Source: Betaproteobacteria bacterium (lineage in GTDB: Bacteria; Pseudomonadota; Gammaproteobacteria; Burkholderiales; SG8-41). From it: a stretch of DNA of 36,307 nt. How positions within the stretch are numbered: the stretch's first letter is position 1; each line of letters starts with the position of its first letter. Below the pieces are notes generated by a model. The model was not told where the DNA came from. It saw nothing but the letters and a program-made list of their open reading frames with translations, and did no database searches. The stretch spans positions 1-36,307 of the forward strand of contig JANYDM010000198.1 of the NCBI GenBank assembly GCA_025363575.1, read 5' to 3'. Shown here one piece after another: positions 1-7,990 of the stretch. The position numbers and the translations under genes were made by a program.

Positions 1-76
1 GGTCAGCGCTATCGAGGCGCTCCGGCATTTCAACGAAAAAGCTTATGCACAGCGCGATCTATCACGGGTGGCTTAG
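1..76 (+). CDS. C-terminal fragment of an upstream gene (partial)
   Basis: Frame 2 is open from the first base to a TAG at 74-76, giving about 24 residues that start VSAIEALRHF. It overlaps the start of the DUF1365 gene by 32 bases. In many proteobacteria the gene just before DUF1365 and the fatty-acid methyltransferase is an FAD-dependent amine-oxidase-type protein, so this could be its tail. The fragment is too short to identify, and the assignment rests on gene order only. Confidence 0.3.
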   Translation, partial: VSAIEALRHFNEKAYAQRDLSRVA

Positions 77-872
77 GCACCGGCGTTTTGCGCCGCGCGC
101 CCATGCCTTTCGCTACCGGCTTTTTTTCCTGTACCTGGATCTTGCGGAACTCGATACGGTGTTTCACGGGCGCTGGTTGTGGTCGACGCGCAAATGCGCG
201 CCCGCGCGTTTCGACCGCGCCGATCACTTGGGCGACCCCGTGGTGCCGCTCGACGTCGCGGTGCGCGACCTGGTTGAGCAGCGCAGCGGACGGCGGCCCG
301 CGGGACCGATCAGGCTCCTTACGCATCTGCGCTACTTCGGTCACTGTTTTAACCCGGTGAGTTTCTATTACTGCTACGACGCGCAGGACACACGGGTCGA
401 AACCATCGTCGCGGAAGTCAACAACACGCCGTGGGGCGAGCAGCATTGCTACGTGTTGCGCGAACCGTCCGGGCCGCCGACTGCGGGCTACCAGCGTTAT
501 CGCAGCGACAAGGTTTTTCACGTCTCACCTTTCATGCCGATGGAACTCGAATACGATTGGGGCTTCAGCACGCCGGGCGACCACTTGAACGTGCACATGC
601 GATTGCACGGCACGGGCGCCGACAATGCCAAAGTTTTCGACGCGACGATGCAGCTCGCGCGCGCCCCAGCAACCGGCATGCGACTCGCCGGCATCCTGGC
701 CCGCTTTCCGTTCATGACCCTGCAGGTGGTCGCCGCGATTCACTGGCAGGCGTTCCGGCTGTGGCTGAAAGGCGTGCCGGTCCATACGCATCCCGCGCAG
801 CCTGCCGCAGCCTGCGACAAAACCGCTTCATCCCAATCACACGGAGGCGCCGTCACGGCGAAACAAACATGA
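45..872 (+). CDS. DUF1365 domain-containing protein
   Basis: This 275-residue protein opens with MHSAIYHGWLRHRR, the usual start of DUF1365 proteins. It carries the family's conserved core HCFNPVSFYYCYD (about residues 102-114) followed by AEVNNTPWGEQHCYVL. The family has no proven activity. It is repeatedly found between an FAD-dependent oxidoreductase and a cyclopropane-fatty-acid-synthase-like methyltransferase, and is therefore thought to act in membrane fatty acid modification. That order holds here: the TGA at 870-872 overlaps the ATG of the next gene (ATGA), which implies translational coupling. The last 20 or so residues are polar and poorly conserved in appearance. The family call is secure; the function is inference from context. 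Confidence 0.93.
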   Translation: MHSAIYHGWLRHRRFAPRAHAFRYRLFFLYLDLAELDTVFHGRWLWSTRKCAPARFDRADHLGDPVVPLDVAVRDLVEQRSGRRPAGPIRLLTHLRYFGHCFNPVSFYYCYDAQDTRVETIVAEVNNTPWGEQHCYVLREPSGPPTAGYQRYRSDKVFHVSPFMPMELEYDWGFSTPGDHLNVHMRLHGTGADNAKVFDATMQLARAPATGMRLAGILARFPFMTLQVVAAIHWQAFRLWLKGVPVHTHPAQPAAACDKTASSQSHGGAVTAKQT

Positions 873-2134
873 AAACATCCACCCTCGAAGCGCGCCTGCC
901 AATTCAATTCACGCCCAAGCCGCATTTTCTCGACGGCATCGCTGAACGCGCGCTGCGCAGCCGGCTCGCCGGTCTCGCGCACGGCCAATTGACTCTGATC
1001 GACGCGGGCAACGCGGAGCGCTACGGCCGGCCCGGCGGCGGCAGCGACTTGCATGCGACCGTGCGCGTGCACGACCCGCGCTTTTACAGCGAGATCGCTT
1101 TCGGCGGCTCGATCGGCGCTGGCGAAGCCTATATGCAGGGTTACTGGAGCACGGACGACCTGACCGCGCTTATGCGCATCCTGCTGCAGAATCGCGCGGT
1201 GCTGGAAGGGCTGGAAACGGGGCTCGCGCGCTTCACCGCGCCGCTGCAGAAAGCGCTGCACTGGATGGCGCGCAATACGCACGGCGGCAGTCGCCGCAAC
1301 ATCGCCGCCCACTACGACCTGGGTAACGACTTCTTCGCGCTGTTTCTCGATCCGACCATGATGTATTCGAGCGGCGTGTTCGAGCGCGCCGACAACACGC
1401 TGGAAGAGGCATCACTCGCCAAGCTCGACCGCATCTGTCGCAAGCTCGAGTTGAAGCCCGGCGATCACGTGCTTGAAATCGGCACGGGCTGGGGCGGCTT
1501 CGCGCTGCATGCGGCGCGCAAATACGGATGCCGCGTGACCACCACCACGATTTCGCGCCGGCAATACGAGCTCGCGGAGCAACGCATACGTGCCGCCGGA
1601 CTCGCGGACCGCATCACGCTTCTGCTGGAGGACTATCGCGACCTTGGCGGGCAGTACGACAAGCTCGTGTCCATCGAAATGATAGAAGCCGTCGGTCACG
1701 ACTACTATGACACCTACTTCAGAAAATGCAGCGGGCTGCTGAAGCCCGAAGGCATGATGCTGCTGCAGGGCATCACCATCGCCGACCGGCAATACGAGCA
1801 GGCGCGGCGCTCGGTGGATTTCATTCAACGCCATATTTTTCCCGGCAGCTGCATCCCGTCGGTGTCTGCGCTGACGGCGAGCATCTCGCGCGCGTCGGAC
1901 CTCCGTCTCTTCCATCTCGACGACATCGGCCCGCATTACGCGACGACCCTGCGCCGGTGGCGCGACAATTTTTTCGCGAACATCGACGCGGTGAAAGCGC
2001 TCGGCTATCCCGATTCTTTTATCCGCATGTGGGATTTCTATCTCTGCTACTGCGAAGGCGGTTTCGCCGAGCGCGCCATCGGCGATGTGCAGATGCTGCT
2101 GGTCAAACCGGGCTGCCGGCGCGCGGCGCTGTAG
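869..2134 (+). CDS. cfa: Cyclopropane-fatty-acyl-phospholipid synthase family methyltransferase
   Basis: The 421-residue product belongs to the CFA synthase family, SAM-dependent enzymes that transfer a methylene or methyl group to the double bond of phospholipid acyl chains at the inner membrane. Visible landmarks are HYDLGNDFF (148-156), the SAM-binding VLEIGTGWGG (201-210), the acidic EMIEAVGH segment and the RHIFPG motif typical of the family. The length fits E. coli Cfa (382 residues) with a longer N-terminus. The frame stays open far upstream, but the ATG at 869 is chosen because it overlaps the DUF1365 stop (ATGA) and lies about 20 bases after a GGAGG-like site. It could instead be a UfaM-like enzyme of the furan fatty acid route, which uses the same fold and gene neighbourhood. 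Confidence 0.93.
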   Translation: MKTSTLEARLPIQFTPKPHFLDGIAERALRSRLAGLAHGQLTLIDAGNAERYGRPGGGSDLHATVRVHDPRFYSEIAFGGSIGAGEAYMQGYWSTDDLTALMRILLQNRAVLEGLETGLARFTAPLQKALHWMARNTHGGSRRNIAAHYDLGNDFFALFLDPTMMYSSGVFERADNTLEEASLAKLDRICRKLELKPGDHVLEIGTGWGGFALHAARKYGCRVTTTTISRRQYELAEQRIRAAGLADRITLLLEDYRDLGGQYDKLVSIEMIEAVGHDYYDTYFRKCSGLLKPEGMMLLQGITIADRQYEQARRSVDFIQRHIFPGSCIPSVSALTASISRASDLRLFHLDDIGPHYATTLRRWRDNFFANIDAVKALGYPDSFIRMWDFYLCYCEGGFAERAIGDVQMLLVKPGCRRAAL

Positions 2135-2140
2135 CCGCGC
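2121..2140. terminator. Possible hairpin between convergent genes
   Basis: GCGCGGC (2121-2127) and GCCGCGC (2134-2140) form a perfect 7-bp stem with a 6-base loop, overlapping the stop codon of the fatty acid synthase and lying between two convergent genes. There is no T-run, so this is at most a weak transcript-end structure. Confidence 0.25.
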
Positions 2141-2155
2141 GGACAAGCAGCGATC

Positions 2156-3121
2156 CTATTGGCGCAAACCCAACCGGTCCGCCAGCTTTTCGTAAAACCG
2201 GTACTGGTCGCGCACGAACTTGTCGGTCTCGGCGGGACTGCGCACCGCGGGGATGCCGCCGATGTTGTCGACCCCGGCCAGCCATGCGGGGTCTTGCGCC
2301 AGCTTTGCGAACACGCCGGTCCAGCGCTCCACCACCTCGCGCGGCAGGCGCGGCGGCCCCGCGAGCGCGGACCAGGCGGCCAGCGCTTCCATTTCCGGCC
2401 AGCCCAGGCTGCGTGCAGTGGGCGCATGCGGAATTTCCTTCAGCGGCTCGCCCATCGTCGTCATCAGGGGCTTCAAAGCACCCGCGCGGAAATGCGGCAG
2501 CAGCGCGCCGAGATTGCTGCAGACAAACTGCGTCTGGCCGCCGAGCAGCGACACCGTCAGGTCGCCCGACCCTTTGTACGGGATGCCGGTCGCCGCATCT
2601 TTGGGCAGGCCAACGAGGCTGAACAAATACTGCGGGCCGAAATTCTGCAGCGTGCCGTCGCCGACGGTCGCGAAGTTGAGTTTGCCCGGACGTTTACGGA
2701 TATCGGCGACGAGGTCCTTCATCGATGCGTACGCCGCATCGCTCTTCACTGCGCAGACGTAAGGATTGACTTCGAGCACCGAGAGGAAAGTGAAATCGCT
2801 CGCGCCATACGGCGTCTTGCGGTCGGTCGCCGGCAATATCACCTGCGAAGCAATGCGCGTCAGCAGCAAACGGTAGCCGTCGGGCTGCGCATTGCGCACC
2901 GCGAGCGTTCCAATCGCACCCGACGCGCCGGGCTGATTCATGACCACGATGGTCTGCCCGTCAAGATAGCGCGCCGCATGTTGAGCGAGATTGCGCGCGG
3001 CCAGATCGGCATCGCTGCCGGCCGAGTACGGCACGACAAGCAGGATCGGGCGTGTCGGATACTGCGCGTGCGCCGACAGCGACGCGGCCAGCAGGCAGAC
3101 TAGAGTGAAGCCGCGCGGCAT
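2156..3121 (-). CDS. Bug-family periplasmic substrate-binding receptor (1 of 12)
   Basis: This is a 321-residue Bug/TctC protein, the extracytoplasmic receptor type of tripartite tricarboxylate transporters. A Sec signal peptide (residues 1-19, ending SAHA) precedes the mature start QYPTRPILLVVPY. The family loops are visible: YSAGSDADLAAR replaces the common PGGxxD loop, then NQPGASGAIGT, QPDGYRLLL and IPYKGSGDL. The altered first ligand loop suggests a different specificity from its neighbours. It is the last gene of a minus-strand run and begins 10 bases after the GST stop. No SD stands at a good distance (AGGAA abuts the ATG). The family is certain; the ligand is unknown. Confidence 0.95.
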   Translation of the reverse strand: MPRGFTLVCLLAASLSAHAQYPTRPILLVVPYSAGSDADLAARNLAQHAARYLDGQTIVVMNQPGASGAIGTLAVRNAQPDGYRLLLTRIASQVILPATDRKTPYGASDFTFLSVLEVNPYVCAVKSDAAYASMKDLVADIRKRPGKLNFATVGDGTLQNFGPQYLFSLVGLPKDAATGIPYKGSGDLTVSLLGGQTQFVCSNLGALLPHFRAGALKPLMTTMGEPLKEIPHAPTARSLGWPEMEALAAWSALAGPPRLPREVVERWTGVFAKLAQDPAWLAGVDNIGGIPAVRSPAETDKFVRDQYRFYEKLADRLGLRQ

Positions 3122-3131
3122 TTCCTGATAG

Positions 3132-3740
3132 CTAAACCTTCGCGTACCAGGACTTTACGCCCGGGTGATCGCGCACGGCGTCGTGCACACCCATCAGCTT
3201 CGGGTAGCCGGCGAAGATCGTCGCGGGGATGTGGTCGACCTTGCCGCCGGCAAACCAGCGCACCGCCAGATGCAGTTTCAGGTCCACCACGTTGATTTTC
3301 GCGCCGCCGAAAAACGGCGTGCCGGTAATGTTCTTCTCGGCCGCTTGCGCCCATGCGGGCAAATAGCCGGCGACGAGCGCTTCACGCGCGGATTTTTTCT
3401 CCGCGTCTGCCATGCGCAAAGTCGGCCCGACATTGGCGCGCAAGTCCTCGACATGCTGCATCATCGCCTCATGGCGCGCCGCCTCGAAATCGTCGGCTGG
3501 ATGCAGGCCATGGGCGCGGCCTATCAGCATGAGTATGGCATTGGTCTGGGCGAGCGGCGGTCGCCCCGGCATTTCGATGACCGGCAGCGCGCCATAAGGG
3601 GTTTGCGCCTTCATCGCGGGCCAATCCGTGAACTTGATGCGCTCGTCCTCGAAAGCCACGCCCGCGAGATGTAAAGCGAGCCGGCATTCCTCGCCGCGGC
3701 TTACGGGCGCGTCAAAATAAGTCAGTTTGGGTATCTTCAT
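3132..3740 (-). CDS. Glutathione S-transferase family protein
   Basis: This 202-residue cytosolic protein has the two-domain GST layout. The N-terminal thioredoxin-like domain starts KLTYFDAPVSRGEECRLAL, with Tyr8 as the likely glutathione-activating residue. ALPVIEM (cis-Pro near 53) and QTNAIL (65-70) match the glutathione gamma-glutamyl-binding strand and the usual QS-A-I motif. The all-helical C-terminal domain follows. The N-terminus resembles the sigma/alpha/pi-type Tyr GSTs more than the Ser/Cys beta-class. It lies between Bug genes on the same strand, consistent with thiol conjugation or isomerisation of an imported or reactive catabolite. The substrate is unknown. Confidence 0.9.
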   Translation of the reverse strand: MKIPKLTYFDAPVSRGEECRLALHLAGVAFEDERIKFTDWPAMKAQTPYGALPVIEMPGRPPLAQTNAILMLIGRAHGLHPADDFEAARHEAMMQHVEDLRANVGPTLRMADAEKKSAREALVAGYLPAWAQAAEKNITGTPFFGGAKINVVDLKLHLAVRWFAGGKVDHIPATIFAGYPKLMGVHDAVRDHPGVKSWYAKV

Positions 3741-3814
3741 GCAGGCGAAGATATCACGGATGCACGTTTAAAAAAATCCAGCTTAATAACAGCATGGCAA
3801 AAAGCGCCCTCTTG

Positions 3815-4774
3815 TTAGTCCGCCTTGAGTCCCGCGTCCTTGATTACCTTCGCCCACTTCGCGGTTTCTTCGCGAATTTCGCGGGCGAATTGCTGCGGCG
3901 TATTGCCGGCCGGAAAGCCGCCGTCCTGCCGGATGCGCGCGATGATGTCGGGCTGCTTCAATACGGCGACCGTTTCCTTGTGCCACAGCGCGACGATGTG
4001 CGCGGGAGTGCGCGCCGGCGCAGCGAGGCCGTACCATGACTGCGATTCGAAGCCCGGAAATCCCGATTCGTGAAATGTCGGCATGTCCGGCAGCGCGGCG
4101 CTGCGCTCCAGGCTCGCGGTGGCGAGCGCGCGCAGGCGTCCTGACTTGATGTGCGGCATGAAGACAGCGGGGTTCGCGAACATCAGGTCGGCCTCGTTGG
4201 AGAGCACGCCGAGCAGCGCCGGGCCCGCGCCTTTGTACGGAATCGTGATCACATCGATTGCCGTAGTGAGCTTGAACAACTCCATCGACATGGTGCCTGC
4301 CGAGCCGGTGCCCGATGATGCCCAGCGCAATTTTCCCGGATTGGCTTTGGCATACGACGCAATCTCCTGAACGCGGGCCAGCGGCATCGCGGTGCGCACG
4401 GCCAGCATGTTCGGAACATTCGCAAACTTGGTGATCGGAATGAAATCCCGGACCGGATCGAAGGGCAGCTTCTGCATGCTACCCGTGACGGTCATCACCG
4501 CGACCGCCGCGACCAGCAGCGTGTAGCCGTCCGGATTCGCATTCGCGACGATCTCTCCCGCGATCACGCCACCGCCGCCGCCGCGATTGTCGTAAAGGAT
4601 TTGCTGGCCGATGCGTTCAGTGAGTTTGGCCGCGACCGGACGCGCAACCATGTCGGTGCCGCCGCCGGGCTGGAAGGGAATCACCCAGCGGATGGGTTTG
4701 CTGGGATAGGCATCGGCAAATACGCCGCAACTAAAAAACAACGCAATGGCGGCTAATGTAGAAAGGATTCTCAT
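3815..4774 (-). CDS. Bug-family periplasmic substrate-binding receptor (2 of 12)
   Basis: This 319-residue Bug receptor has a signal peptide at 1-20 (ends CGVFA) and mature start DAYPSKPIRWVIPF. Family loops are QPGGGTDMVAR, a glycine-rich NRGGGGGVIAG, NPDGYTLLV and IPYKGAGPALLGVL, with the C-terminus VIKDAGLKAD. The ATG follows the preceding Bug gene's stop by 9 bases, and the GGAG site overlaps that stop codon, so the two receptors are probably translationally coupled. Two adjacent receptors behind one CoA transferase suggest either two related ligands or duplication, but their binding loops differ clearly. Confidence 0.95.
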   Translation of the reverse strand: MRILSTLAAIALFFSCGVFADAYPSKPIRWVIPFQPGGGTDMVARPVAAKLTERIGQQILYDNRGGGGGVIAGEIVANANPDGYTLLVAAVAVMTVTGSMQKLPFDPVRDFIPITKFANVPNMLAVRTAMPLARVQEIASYAKANPGKLRWASSGTGSAGTMSMELFKLTTAIDVITIPYKGAGPALLGVLSNEADLMFANPAVFMPHIKSGRLRALATASLERSAALPDMPTFHESGFPGFESQSWYGLAAPARTPAHIVALWHKETVAVLKQPDIIARIRQDGGFPAGNTPQQFAREIREETAKWAKVIKDAGLKAD

Positions 4775-4783
4775 CCGTGGTTC

Positions 4784-5779
4784 CTACTCCGCCTTGGCCC
4801 CCGATGCCTTGACCGCTCTGCCCCACTTCACGATCTCGGTCTTGATATAAGCAGCGAGCTCGGCCGGCCCCATGGATTTCGGCTCCATGCCGGCGGCGCC
4901 GATGCGCTCGCGCAGATCCGCGCCTTTCAGCGCTTCAGCCGTGTCGGCGTGAATTTTCTCGGCGATGGCAGGCGGAATGCCGGCGGGGCCGATGATCGCA
5001 AACCAGTTGATCGCCTCGTATCCCGGCATGCCCGCCTCGGCCAGCGTGGGCACGTCGGGTGCCGTGGGGGAGCGCTGCAGCGAACTGACGCCGATCGCGC
5101 GCAACCGGCCGCTGCGCAGATGCGGCAACACGGCGTTAACGGTCGGCATGCTCATCTGGATCTGGCCGCCCAGCACGTCGATCAGCGCTGGCGCCATGCT
5201 CTTGTACGGCACGTGGATGATATCGATGCCGGCAATACTTTTGAGCAATTCCATGCCGAGATGGCTGGTGGGCGCGCCTGAACCGGCGGAACCATAGCTC
5301 AGTGCGCCTGGCTTCGCCTTGGCGAACGCGATCAGTTGCTTCAGATTGCGCACCGGCAGCGACGGATGCGTCACCAGCATGCCCGGCCCCGAAGCGACCA
5401 GCGTGATGGGAGTGAAATCGCGCACCGCGTCGAACGGCAGTTTCGGATACAGGCTGACGTTGACCGTGAACGACGCCGAGATGAGCGCGAGCGTATAGCC
5501 GTCCGGCGCTGCGCGTGCAGTGAGTTCGCTGCCGACGATACTGTTGGCGCCGCCGCGGTTGTCGATAACGACTTGCTGCCCGAAAGCGTCAATCAGGCGC
5601 GGCACCAGCAGCCGGGCCATCGAATCGACGGGCCCGCCCGCGGCATACGGCACGATCAAACGCACCGGACGCGCGGGATACGATTGCGCGTTGGAAATGC
5701 CGTGGGCCGTCAACATCACGCCTGCACACGCGGGCAATGAAGCCGCGGCAATCCAGCGATTCAAACGTGCCATCTGCAT
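4784..5779 (-). CDS. Bug-family periplasmic substrate-binding receptor (3 of 12)
   Basis: This 331-residue Bug receptor has a signal peptide at about 1-31 (ends GISNA) and mature start QSYPARPVRLIVPY. Loops are AAGGPVDSMARLL, NRGGANSIVG, APDGYTLAL and VPYKSMAPALIDVLGG; the C-terminus is VKASGAKAE. The frame remains open up to 5860, which would overlap the CoA transferase by 50 bases and put a polar extension before the signal peptide. The start is therefore placed at the ATG at 5779 (a second ATG lies at 5773), 31 bases after the CoA transferase stop. The linkage suggests co-expression of CoA activation and receptor. Confidence 0.93.
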   Translation of the reverse strand: MQMARLNRWIAAASLPACAGVMLTAHGISNAQSYPARPVRLIVPYAAGGPVDSMARLLVPRLIDAFGQQVVIDNRGGANSIVGSELTARAAPDGYTLALISASFTVNVSLYPKLPFDAVRDFTPITLVASGPGMLVTHPSLPVRNLKQLIAFAKAKPGALSYGSAGSGAPTSHLGMELLKSIAGIDIIHVPYKSMAPALIDVLGGQIQMSMPTVNAVLPHLRSGRLRAIGVSSLQRSPTAPDVPTLAEAGMPGYEAINWFAIIGPAGIPPAIAEKIHADTAEALKGADLRERIGAAGMEPKSMGPAELAAYIKTEIVKWGRAVKASGAKAE

Positions 5780-5810
5780 TGTCGGGCGGCGCGCGGCCAG
5801 CGCTGCGCTG

Positions 5811-7004
5811 CTAGGCGATCGCGCCGTCTTTGCGCATTTTGGCGATTTCGTCAGCGCCATAGCCGGCCGATTTCAGCACGTCGTTGGTGTGCTCGCCCAT
5901 GCGTGCGGGCACGCGCTCGAGCGACGGCCCGTGATGCTTGAACTTGAATGCGGCAACCGGCACGGTGACGGGTTTGCCGACGCCGGGCACGTTGTCATGG
6001 CGGTGCAGCAACCCGCGATGCTTCAATTGCGGGTCCTGCAGGGTCTCACGCAATTCGCGCACGCGCGCGGCAGGAATGTGCTTGCTTTCGAGGTAATGCT
6101 CCCACTCGTCGGCGGTTTTTTCTTTCATCCGCTTAGCGACCATCTCGTACTTTTCGTCGTAGCGCCCGTAACGCTCGTCGAGGCTCACGCGGTCGACTTC
6201 GGCATGCTCGCCGATTGCCGCATAGAAGCGCTTGTGCTGGCGGCCGTTGGACGCCGCAAGCTGCACCAGCCCGTCTTTCGTCTCGAACATCGATGTCTCG
6301 GCAAAACGCATCTTGTTGCCGCCGCGCTTCGGATTGTGCCCCGAATGCAGGTGGTCGGTGATGTGCGTGGCCTGCATCATGAGCGCGACGTCCATCATTG
6401 CCATGTCGATGTGCTGGCCCTTGCCGGTGCGCAATGTCTGATAAAGCGCGGCTGAGATCGCGAACGCACCGGTAGTGCCGGTCGCATAGTCGATCACGGG
6501 CGCACCGGTCTTGATCGGCCCGCTCTCCGGCGTGCCGGTCGATGCGGTGAAGCCCGACGTCGCCTGGATCGCCATGTCGTACGCCGTCCAGTTGCCGCGC
6601 GGCCCGTCCTGCCCGTACGCCGTCATCGACGCATAGACCAGCTTGGGATTCAGGCGCGACAGATCTTCGTAGCCCAGGCCGAGTGCCTTGAACGCGCCGG
6701 GACGGTAATTCTCGATCAATACGTCGGCCCAATCTTTGGCGAGGCGCTTCAATGCTTCGCGGCCGCCTTCGGTCTTGAGATTGAGCGCGATCGAGCGCTT
6801 GTTCGAGCCCTGGGTCATGAAGCCCGTGCCCATGCGCATCTTGTTGAGTGACATGTCGGCACCGGACTCGCGCGCCTGGTCGGGCTCGTTCGGATCTTCC
6901 ACTTTGATCACGTCGGCGCCGAGCACCGCCAGTTGATAGGCGGCGAACGGGCCGGCCAGCACGTGCGTACAATCGAGCACTTTGACGCCTTCGAACGGTC
7001 GCAT
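5811..7004 (-). CDS. CaiB/BaiF family (class III) CoA transferase
   Basis: This 397-residue cytosolic enzyme of the family III CoA transferases moves CoA between carboxylic acids through aspartyl-anhydride and thioester intermediates. The start FEGVKVLDCTHVLAGPFAAY and the segment DVLIENYRPGAF (94-105) are hallmark sequences. Asp172 in VIDYATG aligns with the catalytic Asp of formyl-CoA transferase. Length is as expected. It is followed after 31 bases by two Bug receptors, so it probably activates the acid brought in by one of them. A 175-base spacer containing a palindrome separates it from the dienelactone hydrolase upstream. The acid substrate cannot be deduced. Confidence 0.95.
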   Translation of the reverse strand: MRPFEGVKVLDCTHVLAGPFAAYQLAVLGADVIKVEDPNEPDQARESGADMSLNKMRMGTGFMTQGSNKRSIALNLKTEGGREALKRLAKDWADVLIENYRPGAFKALGLGYEDLSRLNPKLVYASMTAYGQDGPRGNWTAYDMAIQATSGFTASTGTPESGPIKTGAPVIDYATGTTGAFAISAALYQTLRTGKGQHIDMAMMDVALMMQATHITDHLHSGHNPKRGGNKMRFAETSMFETKDGLVQLAASNGRQHKRFYAAIGEHAEVDRVSLDERYGRYDEKYEMVAKRMKEKTADEWEHYLESKHIPAARVRELRETLQDPQLKHRGLLHRHDNVPGVGKPVTVPVAAFKFKHHGPSLERVPARMGEHTNDVLKSAGYGADEIAKMRKDGAIA

Positions 7005-7053
7005 TGATGGGGTCTTTCTGAAGTTGGATTTGTTAAATCAAAAAACTTGATTC

Positions 7054-7174
7054 CCTCCCCCTTCGATCCCCCAAGGGGACTTCTGCCGGGGCGCGGGGGA
7101 GGTCCAGGGTGAGGGAGAGGATTGCAACGAAACGCTTCACTCCCATCCCAGCCTTCCCCATCAAGAGGGAAGGA
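7054..7174. repeat. G/C-run palindromic intergenic element
   Basis: CCTCCCCC (7054-7061) pairs with GGGGGAGG (7095-7102), with a second run CCCCCAAGGGG inside the loop. A further small inverted pair, CTTCCCC and GAGGGAAG, lies at 7153-7172. Similar C-run/G-run palindromes are common intergenic elements in betaproteobacterial genomes. It sits inside a co-oriented gene run and could attenuate or stabilise the transcript. It is not a classical intrinsic terminator because no T-run follows the stem on the minus strand. Confidence 0.45.
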
Positions 7175-7179
7175 GTTTA

Positions 7180-7848
7180 TTAGCCGACGTATTTCTTCAG
7201 CATTTCCAGACAGCGCTCGCGTGCGGTCTTCGAGGCTCCTGCATTGTACGAACCGCGCTGATCGCAATTAAAGCCGTGCCCCGCCGCATAGAAGTGATGC
7301 TCCTGGTCCTTGTGCGCGGCGGCGACTTCCTTCGCCTTCTCGAGCGGAATCGAGTGATCGGTCTCGCCCCAGTGGAACATCACCGGGCATTTTGGCTTTT
7401 CGTTGATCAAGCCGGGAATACCGCCGCCGTAATAAGGCATCGCGCACGCGAGCCCGGCAAGGTTGCACGCGGACTTCCAAGCGACAGTGCCGCCCCAGCA
7501 ATAGCCGACGATGCCGGTCTTGCCTGCGGACTTGACGTTCTCCATCGCGGCGGCGACGTCTTTCAGCGCATCGTCAAGCTTCATCTTCTGCATGATCGCG
7601 CGGCCCTTCTCGATGTCCTCGGGCGTGTAGCCGACCTCGAAACCGGGCTGCACGCGGTCGAACATCCCCGGCGCAATCGCCAGATAGCCATCGGCCGCGT
7701 ATTCGTCCGTTACTTTCTTGATATGGCTGTTGACGCCGAAGATTTCCATGACGACGATCAACGCGCCTTTTGCTTTGCCCTCGGGCTCGGCGCGGTACGC
7801 GGAAAATTTATGGCCGTCGGCGGCCGTCAGCTGAATCATGGTGCCCAT
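7180..7848 (-). CDS. Dienelactone hydrolase family protein
   Basis: This is a 222-residue alpha/beta hydrolase of the dienelactone hydrolase family, cytosolic, with no signal peptide. The Cys-Asp-His triad is visible: Cys117 in GYCWGG, Asp164 in ETDHSIP and His191 in GHGFNC. Glu35 in MEIFGVN is the residue that holds the nucleophile in the classical enzyme. Family members open lactones such as those from ortho-cleaved aromatics, but many carry out other ester hydrolyses. The ATG at 7848 has GGGG about 8 bases upstream, and a good sigma70-type promoter lies at 7881-7910. It is probably the first gene of the minus-strand CoA transferase/Bug run. Confidence 0.93.
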   Translation of the reverse strand: MGTMIQLTAADGHKFSAYRAEPEGKAKGALIVVMEIFGVNSHIKKVTDEYAADGYLAIAPGMFDRVQPGFEVGYTPEDIEKGRAIMQKMKLDDALKDVAAAMENVKSAGKTGIVGYCWGGTVAWKSACNLAGLACAMPYYGGGIPGLINEKPKCPVMFHWGETDHSIPLEKAKEVAAAHKDQEHHFYAAGHGFNCDQRGSYNAGASKTARERCLEMLKKYVG

Positions 7849-7880
7849 GTGTTTTTCCCCTCGAATGGATGGCGGCGAAA

Positions 7881-7910
7881 ATTATACTTTGCGCCGGATT
7901 GCCGTGTCAG
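7881..7910 (-). promoter_or_regulatory. Sigma70-like promoter for the dienelactone hydrolase gene
   Basis: Read on the minus strand, CTGACA (7910-7905, five of six matches to the -35 consensus) is followed after 18 bases by a perfect TATAAT (7886-7881). This predicts a transcript start near 7874 and a leader of about 25 bases before the ATG at 7848. Confidence 0.55.
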
Positions 7911-7990
7911 CGGCGGATTGGTGCGCTGCTGGCCGTATGATACGCTCTGAGCGCAAATTCCACATACGCCCGCGGTTTTTGGAGGAGGCG

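Noticed and set aside
431..868. Upstream extension of the fatty acid synthase frame
   Set aside because: It lies inside the DUF1365 gene and is Arg-rich; the coupled ATG at 869 is the natural start.
1412..2146. Antisense 244-codon ORF over the fatty acid synthase
   Set aside because: It is a shadow of the coding strand with no recognisable domain.
5780..5860. Extension of Bug receptor 3 to 5860
   Set aside because: It would overlap the CoA transferase end and place a polar segment before the signal peptide.
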